Part shown: in pieces, positions 1 to 7,971 of the stretch
How positions within the stretch are numbered: the stretch's first letter is position 1
How the letters are laid out: every line of letters begins with the position of its first letter
Assembly: GCF_004114425.1 (NCBI RefSeq)
Contig: NZ_RDQF01000060.1
Span: 1 to 47,029 of the forward strand
DNA: 47,029 bases
Origin: Bradyrhizobium vignae
Lineage (GTDB): Bacteria; Pseudomonadota; Alphaproteobacteria; Rhizobiales; Xanthobacteraceae
Direction: 5' to 3'
Position numbers and translations under genes: made by a program
The notes under the pieces: model-generated
What the model saw: only the letters and a program-made list of their open reading frames with translations
Told to the model about the DNA's origin: nothing
Databases searched by the model: none

Positions 1-217
1 GATAAGATCCATCCGGCAAGCGCGCGAGCAGGCGGTATTGTTGCAGCGACAAAGCAAGCCGCAGGATCGTGCTCTTGACGAGACCGGTCCGCTCGGCCAA
101 CTCCGCCAGCGACAAAGCACCGTCGCCGCGACGGAACGCGGTCAATACCGCGAGTGCCCGTTCGGCTGCCGATACGCCCTTGAGTCCAGCCTCCTTTTTC
201 GCGGTCTGCTTTGCCAT
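1..217 (-). CDS. IclR-family transcriptional regulator, N-terminal part (cut by window edge)
   Basis: The minus strand encodes about 72 residues from an ATG at 217 to the window edge without a stop. After a short basic lead (MAKQTAKKEAGLKGVSAAER) comes a winged-helix segment with the pattern ALAVLTAFRRGDGALSLAEL, then AERTGLVKSTILRL. This matches the IclR-type N-terminal HTH, in which a hydrophobic first helix is followed by LAxxTGLxKSTxxRL. IclR proteins bind operators as dimers and sense small molecules through a C-terminal GAF-like domain, which would lie outside the window. The target cannot be deduced. The tRNA scar at 436 lies upstream, so the gene may sit at the end of an integrated element. 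Confidence 0.75.
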   Translation of the reverse strand, partial: MAKQTAKKEAGLKGVSAAERALAVLTAFRRGDGALSLAELAERTGLVKSTILRLALSLQQYRLLARLPDGSY

Positions 218-435
218 GTCCACCCTCATCTCCGCCACTTCCTAAGGCATTCTGCCCGCAGAGAGAAGGGGCTACGACATCGTAACGGATTCCAGAAAAG
301 TGCAGGTTTCGTAAACTCGGCGGGGATTGTGAACCGCACCAGTTTCGCACCAGAAACGCTCCGACCGAAGCGCGACGAACCCAAACGGAATCGAACGAAA
401 GCACCGGAAAATCAAGGAAGACGATCGATCTTCCG

Positions 436-483
436 CCGCTCATAACGGTCTGGTTGCAGGTTCGAGTCCTGCCGGGCCCACCA
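436..483 (+). tRNA. 3' fragment of a CAT-anticodon tRNA gene; probable integration (att) scar
   Basis: The sequence reads as the anticodon loop CTCATAA (439-445), the 3' anticodon stem CGGTC, the variable region, a perfect T-arm GCAGG-TTCGAGT-CCTGC, the acceptor strand CGGGCCC and ACCA. Upstream, only CCG at 436-438 matches the 5' anticodon stem (GACCG expected). No D-arm or 5' acceptor strand GGGCCCG precedes it, so this is not a functional tRNA. A break exactly in the anticodon stem is a typical crossover point for tyrosine integrases that target tRNA genes. The intact copy (Met or Ile2 type) is not in the window. By the usual geometry the element would lie to the left and the older chromosome to the right, but this is inference. 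Confidence 0.7.
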
Positions 484-671
484 ATGAAGTCCAATTGTCC
501 GTCCTCAACGGTGAAATGAAGCTCCTTGAGGCGCTTCGCCTCAAGCATCCTAAGCATGTCCGAAAACTGCCCGCGCGTAACCTGCAGCGAGGGGTGTAGA
601 GAAGTAAGGGTGCTCGCGGCCCGTAACAGGACGCCCATGACGCCGGGCCAGGTGAAGCGCGCCTCAGGCAT
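484..671 (-). CDS. Possible small protein or gene fragment running into the tRNA scar
   Basis: From an ATG at 671 the minus strand reads a protein-like stretch of about 60 residues, including MPEARFTWPGVMGVLL and a charged helical segment ending VEDGQLDFI. The frame then enters the antisense of the tRNA fragment and stays open to the window edge, where it no longer looks like protein. The first 60 residues have sensible composition and G/C-ending codons, unlike the opposite strand. I do not recognise the family. It may be a gene whose original 3' end was lost at the integration site, or a chance open frame. The stretch 672-820 shows nothing further that I can support. Confidence 0.25.
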
Positions 672-820
672 CGTGAAAGGCAGCGGGCATTTTCACGTAA
701 GTGAACTCAACGGACTGCCTCGGTGGGCGGGGCTGAACGACCTATCCAAGGTTAACCGTGCGGCCTCCAAGGATTTCACCGCGCCAGTCGCCCATATCGT
801 TGCGTCGTGTCACACTCAGA

Positions 821-1390
821 TTATCGCGCTCTCATTAAAAAGGCGCTCCATTCCTTCTGCTTGTCCTTTCCAGGCGCCAGGCGCGAGGGTGAAACAAGAC
901 ACCGGAAAACGATTCTCCTGTTTCGGGCGTTGTTTCCATCACAATACGAAGCAATTTTCCTGACATGATCCTCAATTCCGGGAACGTCGTTGAAGGTCTT
1001 CCTCGTGAAGCACGCTCGCTCGAGGTTTGGTAGCTCGTCCATCAGTCCCGTAACATCCCGCCAGACCGAGACGCGTCCGCCGATGTAACTGTCTTTTCGA
1101 TGATGGGCGCGATCAGTGTCTACCATCACCTCTGAAATGATATCGACGAAGTCGATACCCCTTTCCCGCGTGAACCTCAGCCGTTCCGGATTGCGATTTT
1201 TACCCTTTAGATGTCCCTCTACTCCAAAGGCTGCTGGCAACAGGCTCCACAGATCGTTTCTTCCCGTCCCGTAAAAGAAGTCAGCGGTATTCTTGGGTGT
1301 ATCCGGATTGAACGTTCCAATGATAAGGCACCTCGTTGCAGGGTTTATTTCGTGATTCCGAAATTTATGTTTGATCGGCGTGGGCGTCAT
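821..1390 (-). CDS. Uracil-DNA-glycosylase-superfamily-like protein
   Basis: This is a 189-residue protein starting at the ATG at 1390. Near the N-terminus it has LIIGTFNPDTP followed by FFYGTGRNDLWSLLP. That pairing resembles the active-site region of UDG-superfamily proteins and mismatch or deoxyinosine glycosylase relatives, where a GxxPG-like loop precedes FYG/FWGxRNxFW. A charged middle (residues 70-110) and a C-terminal segment with NDVPGIEDH follow. If the assignment is right it could excise deaminated bases, but the catalytic motif is not canonical and the length is short. The stop is 16 nt downstream of the stop-proximal end of the neighbouring agmatine deiminase reading, so the two minus-strand genes are tightly packed (1390/1407) and may be co-transcribed. 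Confidence 0.45.
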   Translation of the reverse strand: MTPTPIKHKFRNHEINPATRCLIIGTFNPDTPKNTADFFYGTGRNDLWSLLPAAFGVEGHLKGKNRNPERLRFTRERGIDFVDIISEVMVDTDRAHHRKDSYIGGRVSVWRDVTGLMDELPNLERACFTRKTFNDVPGIEDHVRKIASYCDGNNARNRRIVFRCLVSPSRLAPGKDKQKEWSAFLMRAR

Positions 1391-1406
1391 TCTTTGCTTC
1401 CCGCAT

Positions 1407-2435
1407 TTATTTCCGTGACGTGCTTGGCATCGGCTGCGTCAGACAATGAATCCCACCACCACCGAGAGCAATGTGGTCAATGCTCAGCATCCGGATGTCT
1501 CGGCCTGGAAATGATCTCTGCAACACGGAGTGCGCCGCCTCGTCCCGTTCTGGGTCTCCGAACTTCCCAGTAATGGCTGCGCCGTTCGCCAGGTAAGCGT
1601 TCAGGTATGACGGAGCAAACGAGCGGCCACGAAACCGCCAGTGCCGCCTGCGAGGCGGAAGGATCGAGTTTACAGTCATCGCGCTACCTCGACTGTCGGA
1701 TTCGCTCTGAAGCACGTCGATATCTCTTGACCGATTTCTGGGCGTGGGCATCTCTGGATCGGGCGCTTCGACCAGAATTGCTCCGGGCGACGTGAAGAGC
1801 AGGTATCCGTCGGCATGGCCACTGGTAAATGGTTCATCGGCGTCGCCCTCAAGCCATATGATCTTGCGCCCGCCGACGGCGGAGAACCCACGCTCTATTT
1901 CCTCCATTTGCTCGTGCGCACTGCGACCAATTCGTGGGTTTCGGTTTTCGTTCAGCAGGCAGCTCTTGGTCACGATAACGGTACCCTCGCCGTCGGTCAC
2001 GAACGCTCCTCCTTCTGCGACAAACTGTGCACGTATGGTCGCCAGCCCCAGTCTTGCGGCCAAGGGGCCGGCGAGAGCATCTCCAGGGCGTGCGGAGCGC
2101 GTTGAGCCCCAGCAATTGAAATTCCAGTCAACAGCGACGACTGCATCACCCCGCACCGCAAACGTCGGCGCAATGTCGCGCATCCAGATGTCGTCCACGG
2201 GAGCCGATAGGATCTCCACGTTCGGTCCAAATGACTGGCGCTTGGCCTCCGGAATTTGGTCGGACGGTGTCAGCAGGTAAACCGTTTCATATTCGGCGAT
2301 GGTGACAACAACCTCGTGGAGTTCGCGCCTGACAGCATCGGCGTACATCCCCCATTCCCGGTGTATGGCCCAAGCCATCAGACAACAGGCGTGAGGCTCC
2401 CATTCGGCGGGAAGTCTGATTTCGTTGTACGACAT
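1407..2435 (-). CDS. aguA: Agmatine deiminase
   Basis: A 342-residue member of the peptidylarginine/agmatine deiminase superfamily, which converts agmatine to N-carbamoylputrescine and ammonia in the arginine-decarboxylase route to putrescine. Landmarks run in order: WEPHACCLMAW near the start, DDIWMRDIAPTF (residues 81-92), catalytic Glu141 in EGGAF, LNENRNP (161-167), His207 and Asp209 in GHADGYL, and the nucleophilic Cys331 in GGGGIHCLTQPMP close to the C-terminus. The set is complete and the length is normal, so the enzyme is probably active. Residues 233-265 are less conserved-looking and Arg-rich. No N-carbamoylputrescine amidase is adjacent, so the following step must be encoded elsewhere. 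It lies in the mosaic left part of the window and is cytoplasmic. Confidence 0.85.
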   Translation of the reverse strand: MSYNEIRLPAEWEPHACCLMAWAIHREWGMYADAVRRELHEVVVTIAEYETVYLLTPSDQIPEAKRQSFGPNVEILSAPVDDIWMRDIAPTFAVRGDAVVAVDWNFNCWGSTRSARPGDALAGPLAARLGLATIRAQFVAEGGAFVTDGEGTVIVTKSCLLNENRNPRIGRSAHEQMEEIERGFSAVGGRKIIWLEGDADEPFTSGHADGYLLFTSPGAILVEAPDPEMPTPRNRSRDIDVLQSESDSRGSAMTVNSILPPRRRHWRFRGRSFAPSYLNAYLANGAAITGKFGDPERDEAAHSVLQRSFPGRDIRMLSIDHIALGGGGIHCLTQPMPSTSRK

Positions 2436-2524
2436 TACTGCAATATCCCGCTCTATCTGGCTCTCGCTGCAATGTCGGGAAACCGGCCGAGCTTTCGGCT
2501 GACCAACCTAAAACCGAAATCGCT

Positions 2525-3397
2525 TTAGAATCCGCGTGAGCTTCGTGCCTCCTCGTATGCCTTGTTTATTCTGACCGCCTCATCTTCTGCGGCCTTCTTT
2601 ATGAGCTCGCTGAGATTTGCCACCTTGTCCGGATGGCACTTCTTTATGGCGTCGCGATAGGCGGCTGTGATCTCCTCTGAAGAAGCCTCAGGAGAAACTC
2701 GGAGAACATCATGCCATCGCTTCTGCTCGATTGCCCTTTCTGGAGACCTTGTATCAACTCTCGCCTTCTCGTAGTCGACTTTTCTGTTTGGCTCATCCGG
2801 CTCCGCTGATTTCCGGGAGCTCTTCTCCGGCGGCCTATTGCCGCCACGGATCGAGGCAAGGGCTTGATAAGCTCGCTCTCGGTCGTTCTCATCTTTGAAT
2901 CTCAGATTCCATTCTCGACTTCCCGGAAAGCTAAGCTTGATACAAAACGCCCTATCTGGCCGCCCGGTGGTGCTCCGCGAGAATTGAAGTTCAGCATTCC
3001 GTCCAGAATTCCAGTGCCACGGGAACCAAATAGATCCGCCCGACCACCAATGAAAATCAGGTGCTATCACGAGAAAGAATTGGCCGTTGGTCGCCTTCCA
3101 CCGTTGTTCGAGGATCAGAACCGAGAAGGGCCAGCGGACACCGCGATATCTCGTCTTTGACATAACGCGAATCCTGTCGGCGGTAACGCCATTTCGAATT
3201 CTTCGTGGGACACGGGCAGCGGCATCCAGGAAATTCTCTTCCCGACCATCGGAATTCCGAGCGACACGTAAGCTCTGTAACGCAAACCATCGAATGAGCA
3301 GCACTAAAGGAATGAATTCGATCAGCATGTACTTGCTGTCGGGGTAAGCTAAACCTACTGCAAAAAAAGAGAGTTGTGCGGGCACTCCGATTCGCAT
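2525..3397 (-). CDS. J-domain protein with N-terminal membrane segment
   Basis: A 290-residue protein. Residues 5-45 contain two hydrophobic stretches (LSFFAVGL and LIEFIPLVLLIRWFAL), suggesting membrane anchoring. Residues 60-160 form a Trp/Arg-rich domain of unknown function. A charged Lys/Glu/Arg linker (170-215) leads to a C-terminal J domain with WHDVLRVSPEAS, EITAAYRDAIKKCHPDKVAN and INKAYEEARS. The invariant HPD tripeptide is present, so it should stimulate an Hsp70 ATPase. A C-terminal J domain behind a membrane anchor is typical of DjlA-like or orphan J proteins and not of DnaJ itself. The start at 3397 is the first ATG after an in-frame stop. Clients are unknown. Confidence 0.65.
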   Translation of the reverse strand: MRIGVPAQLSFFAVGLAYPDSKYMLIEFIPLVLLIRWFALQSLRVARNSDGREENFLDAAARVPRRIRNGVTADRIRVMSKTRYRGVRWPFSVLILEQRWKATNGQFFLVIAPDFHWWSGGSIWFPWHWNSGRNAELQFSRSTTGRPDRAFCIKLSFPGSREWNLRFKDENDRERAYQALASIRGGNRPPEKSSRKSAEPDEPNRKVDYEKARVDTRSPERAIEQKRWHDVLRVSPEASSEEITAAYRDAIKKCHPDKVANLSELIKKAAEDEAVRINKAYEEARSSRGF

Positions 3398-3558
3398 GAG
3401 CTGAACTCGGAGACCTCTCTCTTTCGAGCTGGCGCGTAATTTCGTCTTTTTGAGTGGGCTGCTTTGCGAATTTCTTCTTTAGCAATCTGAATATTCGGCT
3501 TTGATCCATGTATCCGCCGCCCCCTCAGAGGATGATGCTGCGCAAACGCGACTCTTCT

Positions 3559-3786
3559 TTACCGTTCTAAAGCACCCAGCAAAAACGCAGCCAAAGCTAA
3601 CCAAAACATCGAAGAGTAAGCGAATGTCATGAAGGGGCTGCGAGCTAACCGTGTTTGTTGTTGCGTCTGGCTGTATGATTTCGATCCGACCGAGACGTAC
3701 ATGGTCCACTGGATAACCATGCCAGGAAACAGGTAGAGCTTTTTTAGGATGCTACCCGATACGCCAGCTATATTGTCGCTCGCCAT
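3559..3786 (-). CDS. Small membrane protein, unknown function
   Basis: A 75-residue frame that starts just downstream of an AT-rich stretch (3787-3830) that could carry its promoter. It has a moderately hydrophobic N-terminal half, a Gln/Ser/Thr-rich middle (SYSQTQQQT) and a clear C-terminal transmembrane helix (MTFAYSSMFWLALAAFLLGA). I do not recognise a family. It precedes the membrane-anchored J-domain gene in the same direction with a 161-nt gap, so the two may act at the same membrane, but nothing in the sequence proves a link. The overlapping minus-strand frame at 3479-3709 lacks such features and is taken as a shadow. Confidence 0.4.
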   Translation of the reverse strand: MASDNIAGVSGSILKKLYLFPGMVIQWTMYVSVGSKSYSQTQQQTRLARSPFMTFAYSSMFWLALAAFLLGALER

Positions 3787-4157
3787 TTTTCAAATTTATC
3801 CAACAATAACAATTATTTATCGAATTTTATCCTAGTGAACGAACCAGGACGCGTCAAGGGTCGGAGGTGCCGTCCGCTGCCTTGTTGAATCTTGATAGCG
3901 GGTCGTTCGACGTGATGCTCAGCCGTGGCGTGCGCATCATGGCTTATGACGCAGCGATGAAGACCATCATGGACGAAGTGGCGGCCGACCTTTCTTGGTT
4001 CGTTAGCCATCCGTGTGACCTTATTCAGAGACTTGAGAGCTGCACGACAAGAGAAGGGCTCAATTCGCGATTGTCGCCCTACGCGAGACGGGTCGTCACG
4101 TTCTCACGGAGGTACGACCTGAACTTGTTTTACTCGCCCGCCTTCACGCCTTCCCAT
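3787..4157. other. Region without a confident gene
   Basis: The first 45 bases are strongly AT-rich and probably hold the promoter of the small membrane protein. A plus-strand frame from 3867 (137 codons, to 4280) begins with a plausible amphipathic stretch (FDVMLSRGVRIMAYDAAMKT) but degenerates into Ser/Arg-rich sequence after codon 60. It may be the 5' remnant of a decayed gene. Nothing here resembles a family I know. Confidence 0.3.
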
Positions 4158-4505
4158 TCAAGATTTGGCTGCCGCGTAGCGACTATCGGGAGAGTAAGCC
4201 AGCGCCTTGACACCATCAGCATGTCCGACAACCGTGCTCTGTCTCGTCCGCCACGGCAACCTATCGTGCAGGTGGTTTAGCCAGGAGACTCCAACGAGAG
4301 ATAGGCCTTTGTCGCACACAGCGGCTTTGTCCGAGTTCAAATCCAGCCTTTCGGAGAGCCTATCTTCGTCGTACGATGCCTCCCTCGACAAGTCGGGTGA
4401 ATACGAGACGCCGCGAATTCCTCCGGTGCGCAACGGCGGCCTGTCGTCTCCCGCGAGCTGAGAGGAGGGATTGACGCAAGTCGGCCAGATGCTCCTCGAA
4501 CGCAC
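4158..4505 (-). pseudogene. WD40-repeat protein remnant
   Basis: The last 26 residues of this 115-codon minus-strand frame read as a WD40 blade start: VVGHADGVKALAYSPDSRYA, the GH...V..LA.SPD..Y.A pattern. An upstream stretch, GIRGVSYSPDLSREASYDEDR, resembles a second, weaker repeat. The frame then stops within the repeat and no further blades follow, so the piece cannot fold as a propeller. The sequence between the two blades is not repeat-like. I interpret it as a fragment left from a larger WD40 gene in a decaying segment next to the tRNA scar. Confidence 0.35.
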
Positions 4506-4655
4506 GGTTCGTCTCGTTAGTCCGCAAAGCAGACTGCGGTGATCAATTCGATCTGAAGGCGTCTGCCATATCGGGCTAGCGATCTTTGATCTTCGACCAA
4601 GATTTCAAAATTCAGTCATGGTGAACGACCCAATTGCCTAGTCCCGGCGCCGACG

Positions 4656-6770
4656 ATGTCCGATCGACGATCACCCGACATGGATTCATACCGCGGCGTC
4701 AGCTACGTCGGTGGTCTGGTCGTGATTGGACTGATCTATTTCGCCTCGGCAAAGGCTGGCCTCGCCCTCGCCTCTATTCATCCCAGCGCAACACCAATTT
4801 GGCCGCCGACAGGTGTCGCGCTGGCGGCAGTGTTGTTGCGGGGATATCGAACCTGGCCCGCAATTTTTGCCGCGGCGATGATCGCCAATGCGACGACGGC
4901 AGGCTCCCTTGCCACCGCAATTGCGATTGCAACCGGTAACTCTCTCGAGGCGATTGCCGGCGCGTATCTCATCAATCGGTGGTCGGGCGGGTGTGAAACG
5001 TTTTCGACACCAAATTCTGTCGCAAAGTTTACCCTGATCTGCGTCGTGATCGCGACACCGATCAGCGCCACCATTGGACTGACCAGCCTGGCACTCTTCG
5101 GATACATCGAGCCAAAGAATTTTGCGGACGCGTGGATCACCTGGTGGCTGGGCGACGTGACCGGCGCACTAGTCATTGCCCCCGTAACCGTGCTGTGGGC
5201 ATCAAACCACCATCAAGCCTCCAACTGGCACGATTTTGTCGAGACGGCAGGGGTCCTCGCGACAGCAGCGGCTGTCGGCCTCATTGCTTTCAGCCCCCTG
5301 ATCGAGCAGACGCCCGGCCGAGATCCACTCGGCTTTCTGGCCATCCTGCCCATGCTATGGGCGGCGCTTCGTCGCGGTCCACGCGATACCGCAACGGTCG
5401 CTCTCGTGCTTGCGGGCATCACGATTTGGGCAACGCACGCGGGCGGCGGCCCCTTCGCGATTTCGGATCCCAACGCGTCATTCCTGCTCGTGTTGATGTT
5501 CTTGATCAGTATTACCGTTCCAAGCCTGCTGCTGAGCGCGGATGTTAAGGTCCGCGAGAAAGCGGAAGGAAACCTGCGCCGCGCGCATGTCGAACTCGAG
5601 CAGAAGGTCGCCGAGCGTACGCAGGAACTGGAGCTCGCCAACGCAGCCAAATCGCGCTTTCTCGCCATGGCAAGCCATGATTTGCGGCAGCCCTTACATG
5701 CGTTGGGGTTGTTCGTCGCCCAGCTGCGGACGCCACTCAAACCGGAGGAAAGGACAAACACGATCGAACGGATCGACGCAACCCGCAAGGAAATGGATGA
5801 AATGTTCAATTCGCTCCTGGACATTTCCAGGCTGGATGCCGGGATGCTTACCCCCAAAATCACCGAATTCCCGATCGGGCGCTTGTTGCAGAAAATCGAG
5901 ACTGCGTTTGACCAGGCCACGCAAAAAAAGGGGCTGCGGCTACGCGTCAGGCCAAGTGACGCCTGGGTGCGAAGCGACGCGATGCTGCTCGAACGCATCA
6001 TGCTGAATCTTGTGTCAAATGCGGTGCGCTATACGTTGCAGGGCGGGATCCTCGTCGGATGTCGTCGGCGCGGTGAAATGTTGCGTATCGAAGTATGCGA
6101 TACCGGTCCTGGCATTCCCGAGGATCAAAAGCAGAATATCTTTCGCGAGTTTTTTCAAGTTCCCACCTCAGAACAGAACCGGTCCGGCGGACTGGGCCTC
6201 GGTCTGGCCATCGTCGACAGGCTTCGTCTGCTTCTCGACCATCAAATCGACCTGGTTTCGACTGTGGGCCGAGGTTCGCGATTTGCGATCCTGGTTCCGA
6301 AAGTCGATCAATGCATCAGGTCCGCGGCGCCCGCCGTCTTACCCCACGCCGGCGCCTTGGCGGTCGACGGCAAGGCAATTCTTGTTATTGCCGATACTCC
6401 GATCGTGCAGGAGGGAACGGGCGGATTGCTTAGCAAATGGGGATACTCGGTACTTGCCGCCGGCTCCGACGAAGCTGCACTTGTCCGACTTGCCGAGCGC
6501 GAACAGCGTCCCGATCTCATAATCTCGGACTATCATCTCGCAAGCGGTAGGACCGGGATCCGGGCAATCGAACAAGTCAATGCGGCGTTTGGCTCGCCAA
6601 TTCCCGCCATTCTCGTCAGCGGCGATACCGCAGCTGAACCTCTGCGGGACGCCAGGGACAGAGGGTACATTTTGCTGCACAAGCCCGTCGATCCGATGCG
6701 GCTCCGTGCTGTCATGCATGAGCTCCTTAGGGATCACGATGGTGGGAGAGGCACCGGGGCAGTTTCATGA
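4656..6770 (+). CDS. Hybrid sensor histidine kinase with MASE1 membrane domain
   Basis: A 704-residue protein. Residues 15-300 are a MASE1-type integral membrane sensor with about eight helices, including SIHPSATPIWPPTGVALA and WITWWLGDVTGALVIAP. A coiled coil (305-330, ELEQKVAERTQELELA) leads to HisKA with H341 in ASHDLRQPLHAL, then an ATPase domain with N451/N455 (NLVSNAVRYT), D482 in DTGPGIPE and GGLGLGLAIV. A C-terminal receiver has D625 in IISDYHLASG and Lys in LHKPVD. The first acidic position of the receiver reads IADT rather than DD, so one metal ligand is missing. The ligand is unknown. The 3' end overlaps the convergent response-regulator gene by 6 bp, suggesting that the two form a signalling pair. 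The start at 4656 is uncertain; an ATG at 4680 is also possible. Confidence 0.85.
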   Translation: MSDRRSPDMDSYRGVSYVGGLVVIGLIYFASAKAGLALASIHPSATPIWPPTGVALAAVLLRGYRTWPAIFAAAMIANATTAGSLATAIAIATGNSLEAIAGAYLINRWSGGCETFSTPNSVAKFTLICVVIATPISATIGLTSLALFGYIEPKNFADAWITWWLGDVTGALVIAPVTVLWASNHHQASNWHDFVETAGVLATAAAVGLIAFSPLIEQTPGRDPLGFLAILPMLWAALRRGPRDTATVALVLAGITIWATHAGGGPFAISDPNASFLLVLMFLISITVPSLLLSADVKVREKAEGNLRRAHVELEQKVAERTQELELANAAKSRFLAMASHDLRQPLHALGLFVAQLRTPLKPEERTNTIERIDATRKEMDEMFNSLLDISRLDAGMLTPKITEFPIGRLLQKIETAFDQATQKKGLRLRVRPSDAWVRSDAMLLERIMLNLVSNAVRYTLQGGILVGCRRRGEMLRIEVCDTGPGIPEDQKQNIFREFFQVPTSEQNRSGGLGLGLAIVDRLRLLLDHQIDLVSTVGRGSRFAILVPKVDQCIRSAAPAVLPHAGALAVDGKAILVIADTPIVQEGTGGLLSKWGYSVLAAGSDEAALVRLAEREQRPDLIISDYHLASGRTGIRAIEQVNAAFGSPIPAILVSGDTAAEPLRDARDRGYILLHKPVDPMRLRAVMHELLRDHDGGRGTGAVS

Positions 6771-7427
6771 ATCAGATTTCGGCGGCACCTCCCAGCCCAT
6801 TTTTCCGACCTTAATGACGGCCTCGGTGCGCGTCGCTACGCCGAGCGCCTTGAGAACGACCGTGATGTGATTCTTCACTGTCGGCACTGCCATATTGAGC
6901 GTCCTGGCAATGACCTTGTTGGTTTTCCCCTTCATCAGCAGCGCAAGTACGTCGATCTGACGATCGGTCAATCCAAGCCCCTTGAGCGAGCCGCGAGCCA
7001 ATGGCTTATCTGCAAACCGCGGGTCCGCTGTTTCCTCCAGAATCTCCGAGGGAATGTAAACTCCGCCGGAAAACACCAACTCAATAGCGTTGAGCATCAC
7101 CTCACGTTCCGTGGTTTTGGGGATGAAACCCAGCGCGCCAAGCTTGAAAGCGCGCCTGACCGTATCGTGATCATCGGAGGATGAGAGAATGATGATAGCA
7201 ATGGTCGCATAGCGATGGCGCAGTTCGCAGAGGACAGAGAAGCCGTCGCGGTCAGGTAGATTGATGTCAAGCAAAATGAGGCTGATATCGGGATGCTCCT
7301 CGACGATGTGCATGGCCTCTCGGCTGCTCGAAGCTTCGAATATCACGGCTTCTCGCTTCAATTGCTTGAGGACAGCGTGCAACGCCTCGCGAATCAATGT
7401 GTGATCGTCAACAACAAGCACTTTCAT
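6765..7427 (-). CDS. NarL/FixJ-type response regulator with LuxR HTH
   Basis: A 220-residue two-domain regulator. The receiver begins MKVLVVDDHTLIREAL with acidic D7/D8. The phosphoacceptor is D54 in LILLDINLPDRDG, and the conserved Lys is in GFIPKTT. The C-terminal LuxR-type HTH reads GLTDRQIDVLALLMKGKTNK and VIARTLNMAVPTVKNHITVV, the usual four-helix DNA-binding unit. It converges on the MASE1 hybrid kinase with a 6-bp tail overlap. That is consistent with, but does not prove, phosphotransfer between them, because a hybrid kinase would normally need an Hpt partner or use its own receiver as a sink. Targets are not apparent. Upstream is a 544-bp gene-free stretch that may include its promoter. 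Confidence 0.88.
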   Translation of the reverse strand: MKVLVVDDHTLIREALHAVLKQLKREAVIFEASSSREAMHIVEEHPDISLILLDINLPDRDGFSVLCELRHRYATIAIIILSSSDDHDTVRRAFKLGALGFIPKTTEREVMLNAIELVFSGGVYIPSEILEETADPRFADKPLARGSLKGLGLTDRQIDVLALLMKGKTNKVIARTLNMAVPTVKNHITVVLKALGVATRTEAVIKVGKMGWEVPPKSDS

Positions 7428-7971
7428 AAAAATGCTCTCCGTCCTCTGACCGCCCGGAGATCAATGAAAAATCATACACCCACCTTCGAAACCGTCCATC
7501 TTCTATCTCTGGTCCAGCGGTTCGCCGTCAGGCACTCAGAGTAGGAGCCGAGCGCTGCTGTGTGGTATGATTGCAACGGCACACAGTCGTAAGGAGCGCG
7601 CGCTGCATGGAGCGCGGAACTCGCTTAGCCCCTCCGTCCACGCGAGCGACAAATTGCTCATCATGCGGTCTCAATACCGCGTTCGGGATAGTACCTTGGT
7701 CATAGGACCTAGGCACCTCTCTGTACCGACCTCCGGCCGATTTACAGTCTGTGCCACTTGAAAGATGATGTCGACAGTCGGTCCTCCCACCAGCGTTCTA
7801 CCCAGCGCGGCCATGTGATCATTGTCGCAATTGCTGTCGTTGCCAGGTCGATGTGAAGCAACCTTGAACTGCGGCGCTGTCACGACCCGCAGGGCCGCGC
7901 TTTTTTTTCAAGTTCGATCCGTCTCGATCGTTCCTCTTTGAGCGTGCGCGCACGCTGGACGAGGCAAGCCA
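7428..7971. other. Gene-free stretch between divergent regulator and opgC-like gene
   Basis: No frame here has coding character on either strand. It must contain the promoters of the minus-strand response regulator and the plus-strand OpgC-like gene. A run of eight T follows GGGCCGCGC near 7905, and GCGTGCGCGCACGC near 7943 is a short perfect palindrome about 20 bases upstream of the next start. I see no convincing -35/-10 pair. Confidence 0.4.

Noticed and set aside
436..483. Functional tRNA gene
   Set aside because: The D-arm, the 5' acceptor strand and two pairs of the anticodon stem are missing.
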